The notes: generated from the letters alone by a model not told the origin. A DNA stretch of 64,000 bases from Spiractinospora alimapuensis (GCF_018437505.1 NZ_CP072467.1:1984001-2048000); one strand, 5' to 3'. Positions 1 to 8,848 are shown, counted from the first letter of the stretch. A program made the numbers and translations.

Positions 1-25
1 TCGAGCCCGCCTGGAGGCGCGGATG

Positions 26-922
26 TCAGGGGGCCGGGTCCGCCAGGTTCACGCCCGCCCGCCGCGCGAGTACCTTCACCAACGCGGAGGCGTTCTCCTC
101 CCCGAGACCGTCCTGGACGCCGGCTCTCGCGGCCTCCTCGACGACCGCCAGGGCGGGAAGGTCCACGCCGGCCGAGGCCGCGAGGTCACTGACGAGTCCC
201 AGGTCCTTGAGCAGCAGCCGTAGCGAGAAGTCGGGGCGGTAGTCGTCCCGCAGGACCTTGCGCCCGACCCCCGAGTAGAGCGGTGTACGGAAGTCGGTAC
301 GGTCGAGGACGTCGAGCACGGCGGAAAGGTCCAGGTTGTTGCGTCTGGCCAGCGTCAGTGCGTCGCCCAGCGACTGGAGCTGGGCGGCGACCAGCATGTT
401 GCCCACCAGTTTCATCCGGTTCCCGCTTCCGGGCCCGCCCATGTGGTGGACGCTGTCGGCGATGGGATCCAGCACGGGCGCGGCGGCGGCCACGTCGGCG
501 GCGGCCCCGCCGACGACGACCCACAGACCACCCGCGGCCGCCTCTCCCCGCGACCCGAAGACGGGCGCGTCGAGGAAGCGCGCGCCGCGCTCACCGTAGG
601 CGGCGTGCTGGCGTTCCCCCAGTTCGGGCGAGACGGTGGAGAGGTCGATGACGAGTGCGCCGGACGGCACCAGCCCCGCCAGACCCCCTTCCGACAGCAC
701 GACGGCCTCCACGGCCGCGTCGTCGGAGAAGCAGTAGAGCACGTACTCGGCGTCGGCCACCGCCTCGGCCGGCGTGGCCGCGGCGCGGGCCCCGGCCGCG
801 ACGGCCGGACGGGCACGCTCCGGGGTGCGGTTGTGGACCGTGACCTGGTGCCCGGCGGTGAGCAGGTTCTCCACCATGCCCTGTCCCATGGTGCCCAGTC
901 CCAGGAATGCCACGCGTGCCAT
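26..922 (-). CDS. Beta-hydroxyacid dehydrogenase (3-hydroxyisobutyrate dehydrogenase family)
   Basis: A 298-aa NAD(P)-dependent dehydrogenase. The N-terminal Rossmann motif GLGTMG lies at residues 8-13. DAPVFGSRGEA (118-128) stands where the family has its substrate-binding DAPVSGG segment, and K171 in GNRMKLVGN is the usual catalytic lysine. Length is typical of the family, which includes 3-hydroxyisobutyrate, tartronate-semialdehyde and L-threonate dehydrogenases. It is the last gene of a six-gene operon with a sugar ABC importer and a dihydroxyacetone-type kinase, 137 bp after the second permease. It may therefore oxidise a sugar acid or polyol-derived hydroxyacid, but the actual substrate cannot be read from the sequence. 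The start is ATG with GGGGA about 6 nt upstream. Confidence 0.88.
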   Translation of the reverse strand: MARVAFLGLGTMGQGMVENLLTAGHQVTVHNRTPERARPAVAAGARAAATPAEAVADAEYVLYCFSDDAAVEAVVLSEGGLAGLVPSGALVIDLSTVSPELGERQHAAYGERGARFLDAPVFGSRGEAAAGGLWVVVGGAAADVAAAAPVLDPIADSVHHMGGPGSGNRMKLVGNMLVAAQLQSLGDALTLARRNNLDLSAVLDVLDRTDFRTPLYSGVGRKVLRDDYRPDFSLRLLLKDLGLVSDLAASAGVDLPALAVVEEAARAGVQDGLGEENASALVKVLARRAGVNLADPAP

Positions 923-1059
923 ATCGTCCCCGTTCGTCGCCGCCGCCCTGTCGCGGCGGTTGTGCTCAAAGTGCCGAGTGCGAGTGCTGTCGAGTGTCCT
1001 ACCCGGAAGGAAGCGAGGGTCCGCCCGTGGCGGGGTGCCGTCGAGGGACCCTCGTCGTC

Positions 1060-2196
1060 CTACGTTCGCGGGTCCTGGTCAGTGGTCCGCAGCGCCCCGG
1101 TCGTGTCACCGTCGGGGTCGACGGCCCCGCCGGCCGGGCCGGCCAGCTCGGGTTCCGTCGCCGCGGGCGGCGCGGCGTCCGGCCGTTGGTCCTTCCCCTT
1201 CAGCCAGAACCGCCAGCCCGGGGCACGGGAGCCGTCCCCCATTCGCTGGCTGATGCCGAGGACCGCGATCAGCAGCACGCCCCAGCCGAACTCGGCTGCG
1301 AAGTTGGCGCCGCCCCACGTGCCCAGGGCCATGTTGATGCCGGTCTGGATCTGCTGCATGGCCGCGACCGAGAGCACCACCAGGGCGATGCGCCCCCGAC
1401 CTCCGAAGGTGTCGATCCCGGTGACCACGGCGACGAGGATCGCCTGGATCAGGAACGAGGACCCGAAGGACACGTTCGCCGAGTTGGTGCCGCCGAACAT
1501 GAGGATCCCGGCCAGTGAGGCCAGGATCCCACTGAGGACGTAGGTTCCCACCTGGACGCGGGCGACGTTCATCCGCGCGAACCGGGCCACCTTCTCCGAG
1601 GCGCCGACCGAGTAGACGCGGAAGCCGAACCGGGTGCGGGTCGTGACAACGCTCAGGATGACGACGATCGCGGCGAAGAAGAGGAAGGAGATCGGGATCC
1701 CCGCCACCGTGCCACGACCCAGGGCGTTCAGGGTCCCGGTCCCGTAGACGGTGCTTCCGCCCGTGATGCCGGTGGCGATCCCCGTGAAGATGCCCATCGT
1801 GCCCAGGGTGATCGGGATCGGGTGCACCTTGAGGTAGGAGACCAACAACCCGTTGACCGTCCCGGCGATGGCGCCGACCGTGACGGCGACGAGCAGGCCG
1901 ACGACGGTCGCGGGGCCGGCCCCGAGACTGGGCTCCAGCGCGGTGACGGTCAGGGCGAGCCCGATCGCGGCGCCGTTGGCGACAGCCACGATCGACAGGT
2001 CGATTCCGCCGACCAGGAACGTGAGTCCCACACACAGCGCCAGGATGCCGATCGGCGCCATCTGGTTCGCCATCGAGGCGATGTTGCGGAACGTCGGATA
2101 GGTGTTGGGCGCCAGAACGCTCAGCACGATGAACAACCCGACGATGAGCGCGACGAGGGCGATGATGTGCTGCCCGCCGCCAAGACGTTGCCGCAT
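1060..2196 (-). CDS. Sugar ABC transporter permease (RbsC type), second subunit
   Basis: A 378-aa integral membrane protein of the ribose/AI-2-type permease family (BPD_transp_2). Many hydrophobic helices are visible, and the family signature region GIDTFGGRGRI lies near the C-terminus, followed by a charged cytoplasmic tail. The start is ATG at 2196, sharing one base with the TGA stop of the upstream permease (TGATG). A longer in-frame extension would run deep into that gene and reads like its shadow. It should form the heterodimeric membrane channel with its neighbour for substrate uptake. The C-terminal tail of about 50 residues, rich in Ala, Pro and Gly, is longer than usual. Confidence 0.9.
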   Translation of the reverse strand: MRQRLGGGQHIIALVALIVGLFIVLSVLAPNTYPTFRNIASMANQMAPIGILALCVGLTFLVGGIDLSIVAVANGAAIGLALTVTALEPSLGAGPATVVGLLVAVTVGAIAGTVNGLLVSYLKVHPIPITLGTMGIFTGIATGITGGSTVYGTGTLNALGRGTVAGIPISFLFFAAIVVILSVVTTRTRFGFRVYSVGASEKVARFARMNVARVQVGTYVLSGILASLAGILMFGGTNSANVSFGSSFLIQAILVAVVTGIDTFGGRGRIALVVLSVAAMQQIQTGINMALGTWGGANFAAEFGWGVLLIAVLGISQRMGDGSRAPGWRFWLKGKDQRPDAAPPAATEPELAGPAGGAVDPDGDTTGALRTTDQDPRT

Positions 2197-3191
2197 CAGG
2201 CCACGACTCCTCTCGCACGATCCACCCGGCGCTGTCGCAGCGCGGGAATTCCAACACCGAGGAGCAGGAATCCGCCCACGAAGGCCGGCTGCCACGCCGA
2301 GGGGATCCCGACGAGGACCAGGCTCGCCCCAACCATGGTCACCAGGATGACGCCGAGCATGGTGCCCAGGACCGTCCCACGGCCGCCGAGCACCGACGCC
2401 CCGCCCAGCACGACGGCCGCGAGGACGTCGAGTTCCATGCCGACGAGCGTGAACGGGTCCGCGGCCTGGTTCAGCGAGGCGCTGATGATGCCGGCCAGAC
2501 CGGCCAACGCGCCCGCGAGCACGTAGGCGCTGAACCGCACCCGCCGCACCGGCACGCCCAGACGGATGGCGGCCTGTTCGTTGTCACCGGCGGCGTAGAG
2601 GCTGCGCCCCCAGTTGGTGTAGCGCAGCGCCCAGGCGATGACGAGCGCGAGGACCACGAGTACCAGCACCGCCACGTGCAGCGACGCCTGCCGTCCCCCG
2701 GAGGAGAGGGTGAGGAGCTGGGTCCCGGCGAAGTCGCTCATCTGCGCCGGCAGGACCCGGATCCGGTCGGTGCCGACGAAGGCCAGCAGTCCCCCGCGGA
2801 ACAGGGTGAGCGTCCCCAGGGTGACGATGAGCGACGGGAGCTTGAGCCAACTGACGAGAGTCGCGTTGACCGCGCCGAAACACGCGCCGATCGCGCTCGC
2901 CAGCAGCGCGGCGACGATGAAGCTGCCTTGGAAGTCGAGCTCGGTGAGGGCGACCGTGGCGATGTACATCGAGGCCACCGCCGTGGCCGACACCGAGACG
3001 TCGATCCCCGCGCTGATGAGGACGACGAGCAGGCCCAACGCCATGATTCCGATGACCACCGAGCCACGGGCGATCCCGAAGAGGTGGGCCAGTGACAGGA
3101 ACTGCGGCGAGATGAGCGCGAAGACCGCGGCGAGGCCGATGATGACCGCCGCGAGCATCGCCTCACGGGTGGCGAACACGCGCCGGATCAC
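2196..3191 (-). CDS. Sugar ABC transporter permease (RbsC type), first subunit
   Basis: A 331-aa permease with about eight to ten predicted membrane helices. The stretch around GLLVVLISAGIDVSVSA is the hallmark of ribose/AI-2-type permeases, and GGASVLGGRGT near the C-terminal third is the family's coupling-loop region. The start is GTG, overlapping the TGA of the ATPase gene in a GTGA arrangement, with GGAGG about 6 nt upstream. It is translationally coupled to both neighbours. It acts in the cytoplasmic membrane as one half of the translocation pore. Confidence 0.9.
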   Translation of the reverse strand: MIRRVFATREAMLAAVIIGLAAVFALISPQFLSLAHLFGIARGSVVIGIMALGLLVVLISAGIDVSVSATAVASMYIATVALTELDFQGSFIVAALLASAIGACFGAVNATLVSWLKLPSLIVTLGTLTLFRGGLLAFVGTDRIRVLPAQMSDFAGTQLLTLSSGGRQASLHVAVLVLVVLALVIAWALRYTNWGRSLYAAGDNEQAAIRLGVPVRRVRFSAYVLAGALAGLAGIISASLNQAADPFTLVGMELDVLAAVVLGGASVLGGRGTVLGTMLGVILVTMVGASLVLVGIPSAWQPAFVGGFLLLGVGIPALRQRRVDRARGVVA

Positions 3192-4684
3192 TGCTCGCCT
3201 CCTTTGCTGACGATCTCCAGGTACTGATCCTCCGTGAGTTCGTCCGCCGGGTGTGCGGCCACGACTCGTCCCTCATGGACGAACAGGATGTCGTCGCATA
3301 CGCTCAGCAGCTCAGCGGGCTCGTCGGAGATCACGAGCAGGGCGGTGCCGTCGTCGGCGACCTGCCGGATCAGGTTGTGGATGTAGGCGCGCGAACCGAT
3401 GTCGACGCCGACGGTCGGGTTGTTGAGGATCACGACCTCCGGTCCCGGCGCCAGTGCCCTGGCCAGCAGGACACGCTGTTGGTTCCCACCGGACAGCGAG
3501 GACACGGGCTGCTCGACCGTGGGCGCCTTGATCTTGAGGTCGTCGCGCCAGTAGGTCGCGATCTCCCGGATCTTGGCGTTGGAGAGCATGCGGCGGGAGT
3601 CCACCGCGGCGTCCAGGTGGTTGATGACCGTGTTGTCGGCGATCGACCAGTCGAGGAACAGGCCCTCGGTGAGACGGTCGTCGGGCACGTACTGCAGCCG
3701 CGGGTTGGTCCGCAGGTCGGTGGCGGGCTTGCCGTGGAAGAGGACGTCGCCCTTCTCGTGGTCGACGAGACCGGCCATGGCGAGGCCGATCTCCGTGCGG
3801 CCGGACCCGACGACACCGGCGAGTCCCAGGACCCGGCCCTTGTGCAGTGCCAGGTCCACGTTGTGGAAGCTGGAGCTGAGGCTGAGGTCCCGCAGCTCCA
3901 TCACCGGTGTGGCGGTGCGGCTGGCGACGTTGGTGCGGCGGTCGTTCTCGACCACGCCGCCCGTCATCAGTTCCGTGATGCGTTCCTGGTCGTACTCCTG
4001 GGACGGGCCCGAGGAGACGATGTCCCCGTCGCGGATCACGGTCACGTCGTCGGCCACGTCGACGATCTCCCGCAGCTTGTGCGAGATGAAGACGAACGAC
4101 AGCCCCTGCTGGCTCAGCGAACGGATCGCCGACAGAAGCTGCTCGATCTCGTCGTGTGTCAGCGCGGCGGTCGGCTCGTCCATGAGGATGATCCGGCCGT
4201 CCGAGGACACTGTGCGCGCGATCTCGACGAGCTGGCGTTCGGCGGTGGAGAGGTCCCCCAGCCGGGCGTTGAGGTCGATGTCCAGCTCCAGGGCCCGTAG
4301 GGCCTCCCGCGCCTTCGCCTTCATGGCCCGTCGGCTGAGGCCCCGCAGCAGCGGGACGTCACCCGAGAACGTCAGGTTCTCGGCGACGGTCATGTTGGGG
4401 AAGAGCGCGAGGTCCTGGAAGATCACGCGCACACCGCGTGCGATGCTCTCGCGCGGCCCCACGCGGTCGATCGGTTCCCCGTCGACCGCGATGGTGCCGC
4501 TGTCCGGCTCGACCACCCCGGCGATGATCTTCGTCAGGGTGGACTTGCCCGACCCGTTCTCACCCACGAGTCCGTGGACGGTGCCCTTGCGGAGCGTCAG
4601 GTCAACGTCCCGGAGGGCCGTGACCTTGCCGTAGGTCTTGGTGACCCCACGAACGGTCACGGCCGGAGGGACGTTAGAAGTCAT
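3188..4684 (-). CDS. Sugar ABC transporter ATP-binding protein (double-domain RbsA/MglA type)
   Basis: A 498-aa protein with two fused ABC ATPase domains. The first has Walker A GENGSGKST, signature LSTAERQ and Walker B IILMDEPTAAL. The second has the degenerate Walker A GVVGSGRTE, characteristic of the non-canonical second site of RbsA/MglA proteins, with signature LSGGNQQR and a Walker B that lacks the usual acidic Glu (VVILNNPT). This asymmetry is normal for the family. The ATG start lies inside the last codons of the binding-protein gene (11-nt overlap). It powers uptake of the substrate captured by the lipoprotein encoded just upstream. Confidence 0.93.
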   Translation of the reverse strand: MTSNVPPAVTVRGVTKTYGKVTALRDVDLTLRKGTVHGLVGENGSGKSTLTKIIAGVVEPDSGTIAVDGEPIDRVGPRESIARGVRVIFQDLALFPNMTVAENLTFSGDVPLLRGLSRRAMKAKAREALRALELDIDLNARLGDLSTAERQLVEIARTVSSDGRIILMDEPTAALTHDEIEQLLSAIRSLSQQGLSFVFISHKLREIVDVADDVTVIRDGDIVSSGPSQEYDQERITELMTGGVVENDRRTNVASRTATPVMELRDLSLSSSFHNVDLALHKGRVLGLAGVVGSGRTEIGLAMAGLVDHEKGDVLFHGKPATDLRTNPRLQYVPDDRLTEGLFLDWSIADNTVINHLDAAVDSRRMLSNAKIREIATYWRDDLKIKAPTVEQPVSSLSGGNQQRVLLARALAPGPEVVILNNPTVGVDIGSRAYIHNLIRQVADDGTALLVISDEPAELLSVCDDILFVHEGRVVAAHPADELTEDQYLEIVSKGGEQ

Positions 4685-5714
4685 ACTCGTCGACGTTCTC
4701 TTCGGTCACGTTGATCCACGCCTCGTCGCCGTAGATCACCTTGCCGTCGATCGTGATGTTCTCGTAGCCGTCGACGCCCAGGTCCATACCGTCGGTGATC
4801 TCCTCACCGTCGAGGATGGCCTTGGACAGGACGTTCATCGCGTACGCGGCGTCGGCCGGGTCCCAGAAGGTGATCAGGTCGATGGCGCCGGACTCGATGC
4901 CCGCGCGGGCGTCCTCGGCGGTGCTGGTGCCCACGACGGTGATGTCGTCCTGCAGCCCGGCCTCCTCGACGGCCTGACCCGCGCCCACCACGTCGGTGGA
5001 GGCCGAACCCTGGACGCCCTTGAGGTCGGGGTAGGCGGAGAGCAGTTCCTGCATGCGCTCGTAGGCCTGCTGAGAGTCGTCGGAGGTCTCGACGATGTCC
5101 CCGACGTGCTCCATCTCGGGGTAGTTCTCCTCCTGGTACTCGATCGCCGCGTTCACCCAGTCCATGTGGGTGGCGGAGCTGAGCGAGCCCACCATGAGCG
5201 CGTACTCGCCCTCACCGTCCATGCGGGTGGCGAGCTGCTCCATCAGGTTCTGGCCGTAGTCGGCGTTGCGGAACGCTTCGAGGTCGTAGTCGGCGTTCTC
5301 GATCTCGGGCGCCTCGTGGGTGATGACCACGACGTCGTCGTCCATGGCCTCACCGAGGACCTGCTCCACCGCGTCAGGCTGGAAGGGCACCACGTTCAGC
5401 GCTTCCACGTTCTGGGCGAGGAGGTCGTCGATGACGCGGACCTGGGCGTTGGCGTCGGCCTGCCCGGACCCCTGCATGTAGGCGTTCTCGCCGGTGTCCT
5501 CGGCGTAGCGGTCGGTGCCCTCGCCGAGGCGGGTGAACCAGGAGATGCCCGTCAGCTTGGGCACCGTCACCATGGTGGGGCCGTCGCCGTCGGCGGCGGG
5601 GGCACCCTCACCACCCTCCTCATCCAGGCTTCCGCATGCGGTGAGGGCCATCGGAACAGCAACGGCCGCCGCCGCGATGGCGGTGATGCGGCCCTTGAAC
5701 GAGGTCTTTCTCAT
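4674..5714 (-). CDS. Sugar-binding lipoprotein of the ABC importer
   Basis: A 346-aa periplasmic-binding-protein-like lipoprotein (Peripla_BP_4 group, like RbsB/LsrB). The signal peptide ends in a lipobox LTAC, with Cys27 as the predicted lipidation site. This is followed by an acidic, Gly-rich linker and then the two-lobed binding fold. ATG at 5714 was chosen because GGGGAGAG lies 4-5 nt upstream; an in-frame extension to 5837 has no such site and would precede the signal peptide. It captures the substrate outside the membrane. Position between the kinase and the transporter genes suggests a monosaccharide, ketose or short polyol. Confidence 0.9.
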   Translation of the reverse strand: MRKTSFKGRITAIAAAAVAVPMALTACGSLDEEGGEGAPAADGDGPTMVTVPKLTGISWFTRLGEGTDRYAEDTGENAYMQGSGQADANAQVRVIDDLLAQNVEALNVVPFQPDAVEQVLGEAMDDDVVVITHEAPEIENADYDLEAFRNADYGQNLMEQLATRMDGEGEYALMVGSLSSATHMDWVNAAIEYQEENYPEMEHVGDIVETSDDSQQAYERMQELLSAYPDLKGVQGSASTDVVGAGQAVEEAGLQDDITVVGTSTAEDARAGIESGAIDLITFWDPADAAYAMNVLSKAILDGEEITDGMDLGVDGYENITIDGKVIYGDEAWINVTEENVDEYDF

Positions 5715-5833
5715 TGCTCTCCCCTGAGATACGCGGCACCTGATGGTGCCTCCGGTACTGCAGAGTGGTCCCGTGACGGTGGCCGTGCCGGAGCCAGTGG
5801 TGGCTGTGCGCTGGCCGTGCCGCCGCCCGTGGA

Positions 5834-7546
5834 TCACAGATCCTGGGCGACGTCCTCGACGAACCTGAGGAACGCGACGGAGCCCGGGTCCGGGCGTCCG
5901 ACACTGCGCTCCCCGACCCAGCTGGCACGGCCTCGCTTGGAGGTCCGGCTGGTGCCCTCGTCCACCGCGGCACGGGCCGCGGTGAGCGCCGCGTCGGCGA
6001 CCGCGCCGGCCGGCTGGTCGACCTGGGACTCCAGGACGTCCACCACCGGTGCGATCACGTCGACGACGGTCTTGTCCCCGACCGCCGCGCCCCCGCGCGC
6101 CATGATGTGGTCGAGCAGGGCGCGGGCGGCGGTGGCGAGCTCGCGTGAGGTGAACCGCGTCGCGTCGGTGACCGACCGCGACGCCGTGATGAGCCCACCT
6201 CCGACGAGGGCCGCGTATGTGGAGGGGTTGGCGCTGGCGAACGCGGCGCCGGCGGCACGGAGGATCTCGCTGGGGTGAGCGGTCTCCGGGAGCGCCGACA
6301 CCGCGTCCCGCACGGCCTCGGCGCCGGAACTGATGGTGATGCCCAGGTCCCCGTCACCCAGCGCGGCGTCGGATTCCCGGAGTTCCTCCGCGTGGTGGGG
6401 CAGCCGGTCCACGACCGCCAGGACCGCGGAACGGAGCGGACCAGGGTCGGCGACGGTACGTACCTCGGTGGGGGTGTCGGCCGCCGCGCCGGTTGCCACC
6501 GCGCCCACCGTGCGCTTCGCCCCGGCCTCGGGAGCGGGTTCGGTCACGATCTGGGTGAAGAACGGGGACCGCGCGGGGGCGTCGATGAGTTCGGTGAGTT
6601 CGTCGTCGAGATTGAGGATGGACAGCGACGCCCCGGCCATCTCCAGGCTGGTGGCGTACTCCCCGACGTACTTGCGGTGGACGGTGACGCCGCGCTCGGC
6701 GAGTACCTGGTGGGTGCGCCGGTACAGGAGGTAGAGCTCCTCCAGCGGTGTGGCGCCCAGACCGTTGACGAGGACGGCGACGCGGCTGCCCTCGGTCAGG
6801 TCGAGTTCCTCGAGGAGTTCGGTGAGGAACCGGTCCGCGATGGAGTCGGCGGGCTCCAGGGGCCCGCGGTGGTTGCCTGGTTCACCATGGATCCCGATCC
6901 CGACCTCCATCTCGCCGTCGGCGAGGGTGAAGGTGGGCTTGCCGGCGGCGGGGAGGAAGGTCGGCGAGAGGCCCACTCCCATGGTGCGGCTGCGTGCCAC
7001 GGTGCGCCGCGCGATCTCGGTGACGGAGTCGAGGTCGTCGCCACGTTCCGCGGCGGCGCCGGCGGTCTTGTAGGCGAAGATGAGCCCGGCCACGCCGCGC
7101 CGGGTGTCCATGGACTCCTCGGGCGCGGACAGGATGTCGTCGGTGCCGATGACCGTCGTGGTGCGCACGCCATCGGCCAGGGCGAGGTCTCCGGCGATGT
7201 CGAAGTTGTACACGTCACCGCCGTAGTTGCCGTACAGGTACAGAACTCCGGCGCCATCGTCGCTGGCCAGGGTCGCGGCGTGGATCTGCTCGGCCGACGG
7301 GGAGGAAAAGACGTTGCCCACGGCCACGCCGGAGGCGAGGCCACGGCCCACGTAGCCGAGGAAGAAGGGGAGGTGGCCCGATCCGCCGCCGGTGACGATG
7401 CCGACCCGGCCCGCGGTGCCCGCGTCCGCCCGTACGAGGGCACGACAGTCGGCCGAGGCCGGGCGCAGCTCATCGCTGTGGGCGAGGAGGATTCCCTCCA
7501 CCACCTCGTCAACGAAGTCCGCGGGGTCGTTGATGATCTTCTTCAT
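5834..7546 (-). CDS. Fused DhaK-DhaL dihydroxyacetone-type kinase
   Basis: A 570-aa single-chain ATP-dependent DAK kinase. The DhaK part (about residues 1-330) contains GGGSGHLPFF and His220 in GIGIHGEPG, the histidine that covalently holds the keto substrate as a hemiaminal. The DhaL part (about 365-570) contains the Mg-ATP loop LGDGDLG and GGGLITAS. The fusion matches ATP-dependent kinases rather than PTS-dependent DhaKLM. Known substrates are dihydroxyacetone, glyceraldehyde and, in mycobacterial tetritol operons, D- or L-erythrulose. First gene of the operon: ATG with AGGAAC 8 nt upstream, and a sigma-70-type promoter about 160 bp upstream. No isomerase accompanies it here, so the pathway step after phosphorylation is unknown. 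Confidence 0.9.
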   Translation of the reverse strand: MKKIINDPADFVDEVVEGILLAHSDELRPASADCRALVRADAGTAGRVGIVTGGGSGHLPFFLGYVGRGLASGVAVGNVFSSPSAEQIHAATLASDDGAGVLYLYGNYGGDVYNFDIAGDLALADGVRTTTVIGTDDILSAPEESMDTRRGVAGLIFAYKTAGAAAERGDDLDSVTEIARRTVARSRTMGVGLSPTFLPAAGKPTFTLADGEMEVGIGIHGEPGNHRGPLEPADSIADRFLTELLEELDLTEGSRVAVLVNGLGATPLEELYLLYRRTHQVLAERGVTVHRKYVGEYATSLEMAGASLSILNLDDELTELIDAPARSPFFTQIVTEPAPEAGAKRTVGAVATGAAADTPTEVRTVADPGPLRSAVLAVVDRLPHHAEELRESDAALGDGDLGITISSGAEAVRDAVSALPETAHPSEILRAAGAAFASANPSTYAALVGGGLITASRSVTDATRFTSRELATAARALLDHIMARGGAAVGDKTVVDVIAPVVDVLESQVDQPAGAVADAALTAARAAVDEGTSRTSKRGRASWVGERSVGRPDPGSVAFLRFVEDVAQDL

Positions 7547-7683
7547 GGGGCGCCGTTCCTAGTGCCTGAGTGCCATGAGTGGCCGCGACGTCATCGGGGG
7601 CGCCACGTGGTGTGGCGACGTCGGTGACGAGGCAGTGAATACCGCAACGAGCTCGATCTGAGCGGGTGAGTCGAGACCAGAAA

Positions 7684-7695
7684 TGATCTTGATCA
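7684..7695. promoter_or_regulatory. Palindrome just downstream of the kinase-operon promoter
   Basis: TGATC-TT-GATCA has perfect 5-bp arms. It sits from about +2 to +13 of the predicted transcript of the sugar operon, a normal place for a repressor operator. No regulator gene is adjacent. A second, looser inverted pair, GTGTAT (7736-7741) and ATACAC (7759-7764), lies upstream of the -35 element. Both are only candidates. Confidence 0.35.
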
Positions 7696-7702
7696 CCGCT
7701 TG

Positions 7703-7731
7703 AAGTTACGAGCGTGTTTACTCCGTGTCAA
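7703..7731 (-). promoter_or_regulatory. Predicted promoter of the kinase/sugar ABC operon
   Basis: On the minus strand a perfect -35 TTGACA (7726-7731) is separated by exactly 17 bp from a -10 TAACTT (7703-7708). The predicted start is near 7697, about 150 nt before the kinase ATG. Local composition is notably AT-richer than the surroundings. Confidence 0.55.
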
Positions 7732-7954
7732 ATCAGTGTATAGACGACATCACGCAAAATACACGACACCGCACGCAAACATGCAGGTTAAACCCCAGAA
7801 CCCCTCGGAAGTCCGAAAACCGGCCAATCACCACTCTCCGTGATACTCGCTGGTGAGACACACTTCACTCGAACGGCCTCGCGTGTGATACCCCACGCCA
7901 CCCCCTGACCAACTACCCCGACCGACCATCTCGGCCGGCCGTCCCGGCCGACCG

Positions 7955-7996
7955 TCAACTCTGGTTGACACGGACGGCGCGTCAACCTACATTGAC
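7955..7996 (+). promoter_or_regulatory. Twin GTCAA-N6-TTGAC operators overlapping a leaderless promoter
   Basis: Two 16-bp inverted repeats of identical layout, GTCAA-N6-TTGAC, lie at 7955-7970 and 7981-7996, 26 bp apart. The right arm of the first supplies a -35 TTGACA (7966-7971). TACATT (7988-7993), 16 bp further on, can act as -10, placing the transcript start at or next to the ATG at 8000. That would give a leaderless mRNA. The operators would cover both promoter elements, which suggests autoregulation by the HTH protein encoded immediately downstream. Confidence 0.55.
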
Positions 7997-7999
7997 ACT

Positions 8000-8218
8000 A
8001 TGAGCACAGACCAGCAGATCGCGGTCGACGCGTCGAGCCGGGACCCGTCCGTCGGCCTCCGCGCCGTGCGCTCCCTGCGGGCCCTGGTGGAACGCCTGGA
8101 GCTCCTGCAGGTGGACAACGCACGGTCGCAGGGGTGGTCCTGGCAGGAAATCGCCGACCACCTGGATGTCAGTCGCCAAGCGGTGCACAAGAAGCACGCC
8201 CGCCGCCGTCAAGAGTGA
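8000..8218 (+). CDS. Small helix-turn-helix regulator
   Basis: A 72-aa protein whose C-terminal half is a recognisable helix-turn-helix (GWSWQEIADHLDVSRQAVHK). The N-terminal half is an amphipathic helix likely to dimerise. There is no ribosome-binding site before the ATG, which fits the leaderless promoter predicted there. The next gene follows after 14 nt and encodes a Clp N-terminal-domain protein, a pairing common in actinomycetes. The twin palindromes directly upstream make it a probable autorepressor. Its signal is unknown. Confidence 0.82.
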   Translation: MSTDQQIAVDASSRDPSVGLRAVRSLRALVERLELLQVDNARSQGWSWQEIADHLDVSRQAVHKKHARRRQE

Positions 8219-8232
8219 GGGGAAGACCTCCA

Positions 8233-8763
8233 ATGTTCGAACGTTTCACCCGCGTCGCGCGCTCCGTGGTCATCGACGCCCAGGAGGAGGCCAACGGGCT
8301 CAACGCCAAGACGATCCGACCCGAACACCTCCTGCTGGGCCTCCTGGCCGGTGGCGGCCCCGCCGCCCGGACACTGCACAACCAGGGCTGCGCGGAGTCC
8401 GCCGTCCGGGCCCACGCCTCAGGCCTGGACCCCAAGGCGTTGCAAAGCATCGGTATCAACCTGGACCAGGTCCGCTCCACCACCGAGGCCGCCTTCGGCG
8501 AAGGGTCACTCGACCGCCCCGGCGGCTCCCGCCCGCGCCACATACCGTTCGCCAAACAGAGCAAGAAGGCCCTGGAACTCGCGCTCCGCGAGGCGATCCG
8601 ACTCCAACAACGCGATATCTCCGACGGCCACATCCTCCTTGGGCTCCTCCGTTCCGAGGACCCTTCCACCCAACGTCTCCTCCGCAGTATCTCGGTCGAC
8701 CCGGCCTCCCTGCGCGAGGAGATGGAGGAGTCCCTGACCGCCGAGACCAGACCGCAGGAGTGA
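8233..8763 (+). CDS. Clp N-terminal (double Clp-N repeat) domain protein
   Basis: A 176-aa protein with two Clp-N repeats, typified by IRPEHLLLGLL (about residues 25-35) and DISDGHILLGLLR (about 133-145). It has no AAA+ module, so it is not a ClpA/ClpC unfoldase. It may bind substrates or adaptor partners of Clp, or modulate Clp assembly. ATG at 8233 has GGGGAAGA about 8 nt upstream, 14 nt after the HTH gene, so the two are co-transcribed. The role is inferred from the domain only. Confidence 0.82.
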   Translation: MFERFTRVARSVVIDAQEEANGLNAKTIRPEHLLLGLLAGGGPAARTLHNQGCAESAVRAHASGLDPKALQSIGINLDQVRSTTEAAFGEGSLDRPGGSRPRHIPFAKQSKKALELALREAIRLQQRDISDGHILLGLLRSEDPSTQRLLRSISVDPASLREEMEESLTAETRPQE

Positions 8764-8822
8764 GCCCCACCAACGCTGGACGGAACCAAGCCCACAACCT
8801 GGTGCCACCACGTCGGTACGAC

Positions 8823-8840
8823 GGCGGGAGGGACCCCGCC
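8823..8840. terminator. Hairpin between convergent genes
   Basis: GGCGGG (8823-8828) and CCCGCC (8835-8840) flank a 6-nt loop in the 85-bp gap between the Clp-N gene (+) and the propeller gene (-). It could terminate from either side. No U-tract, as is usual in high-GC actinomycetes. Confidence 0.35.
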
Positions 8841-8848
8841 TCTCGTGA

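Noticed and set aside
4638-6278. Long plus-strand frame opposite the sugar-binding protein and kinase
   Set aside because: Antisense shadow; the Val/Gly/Leu-rich translation has no domain and would contradict a clear operon on the other strand.
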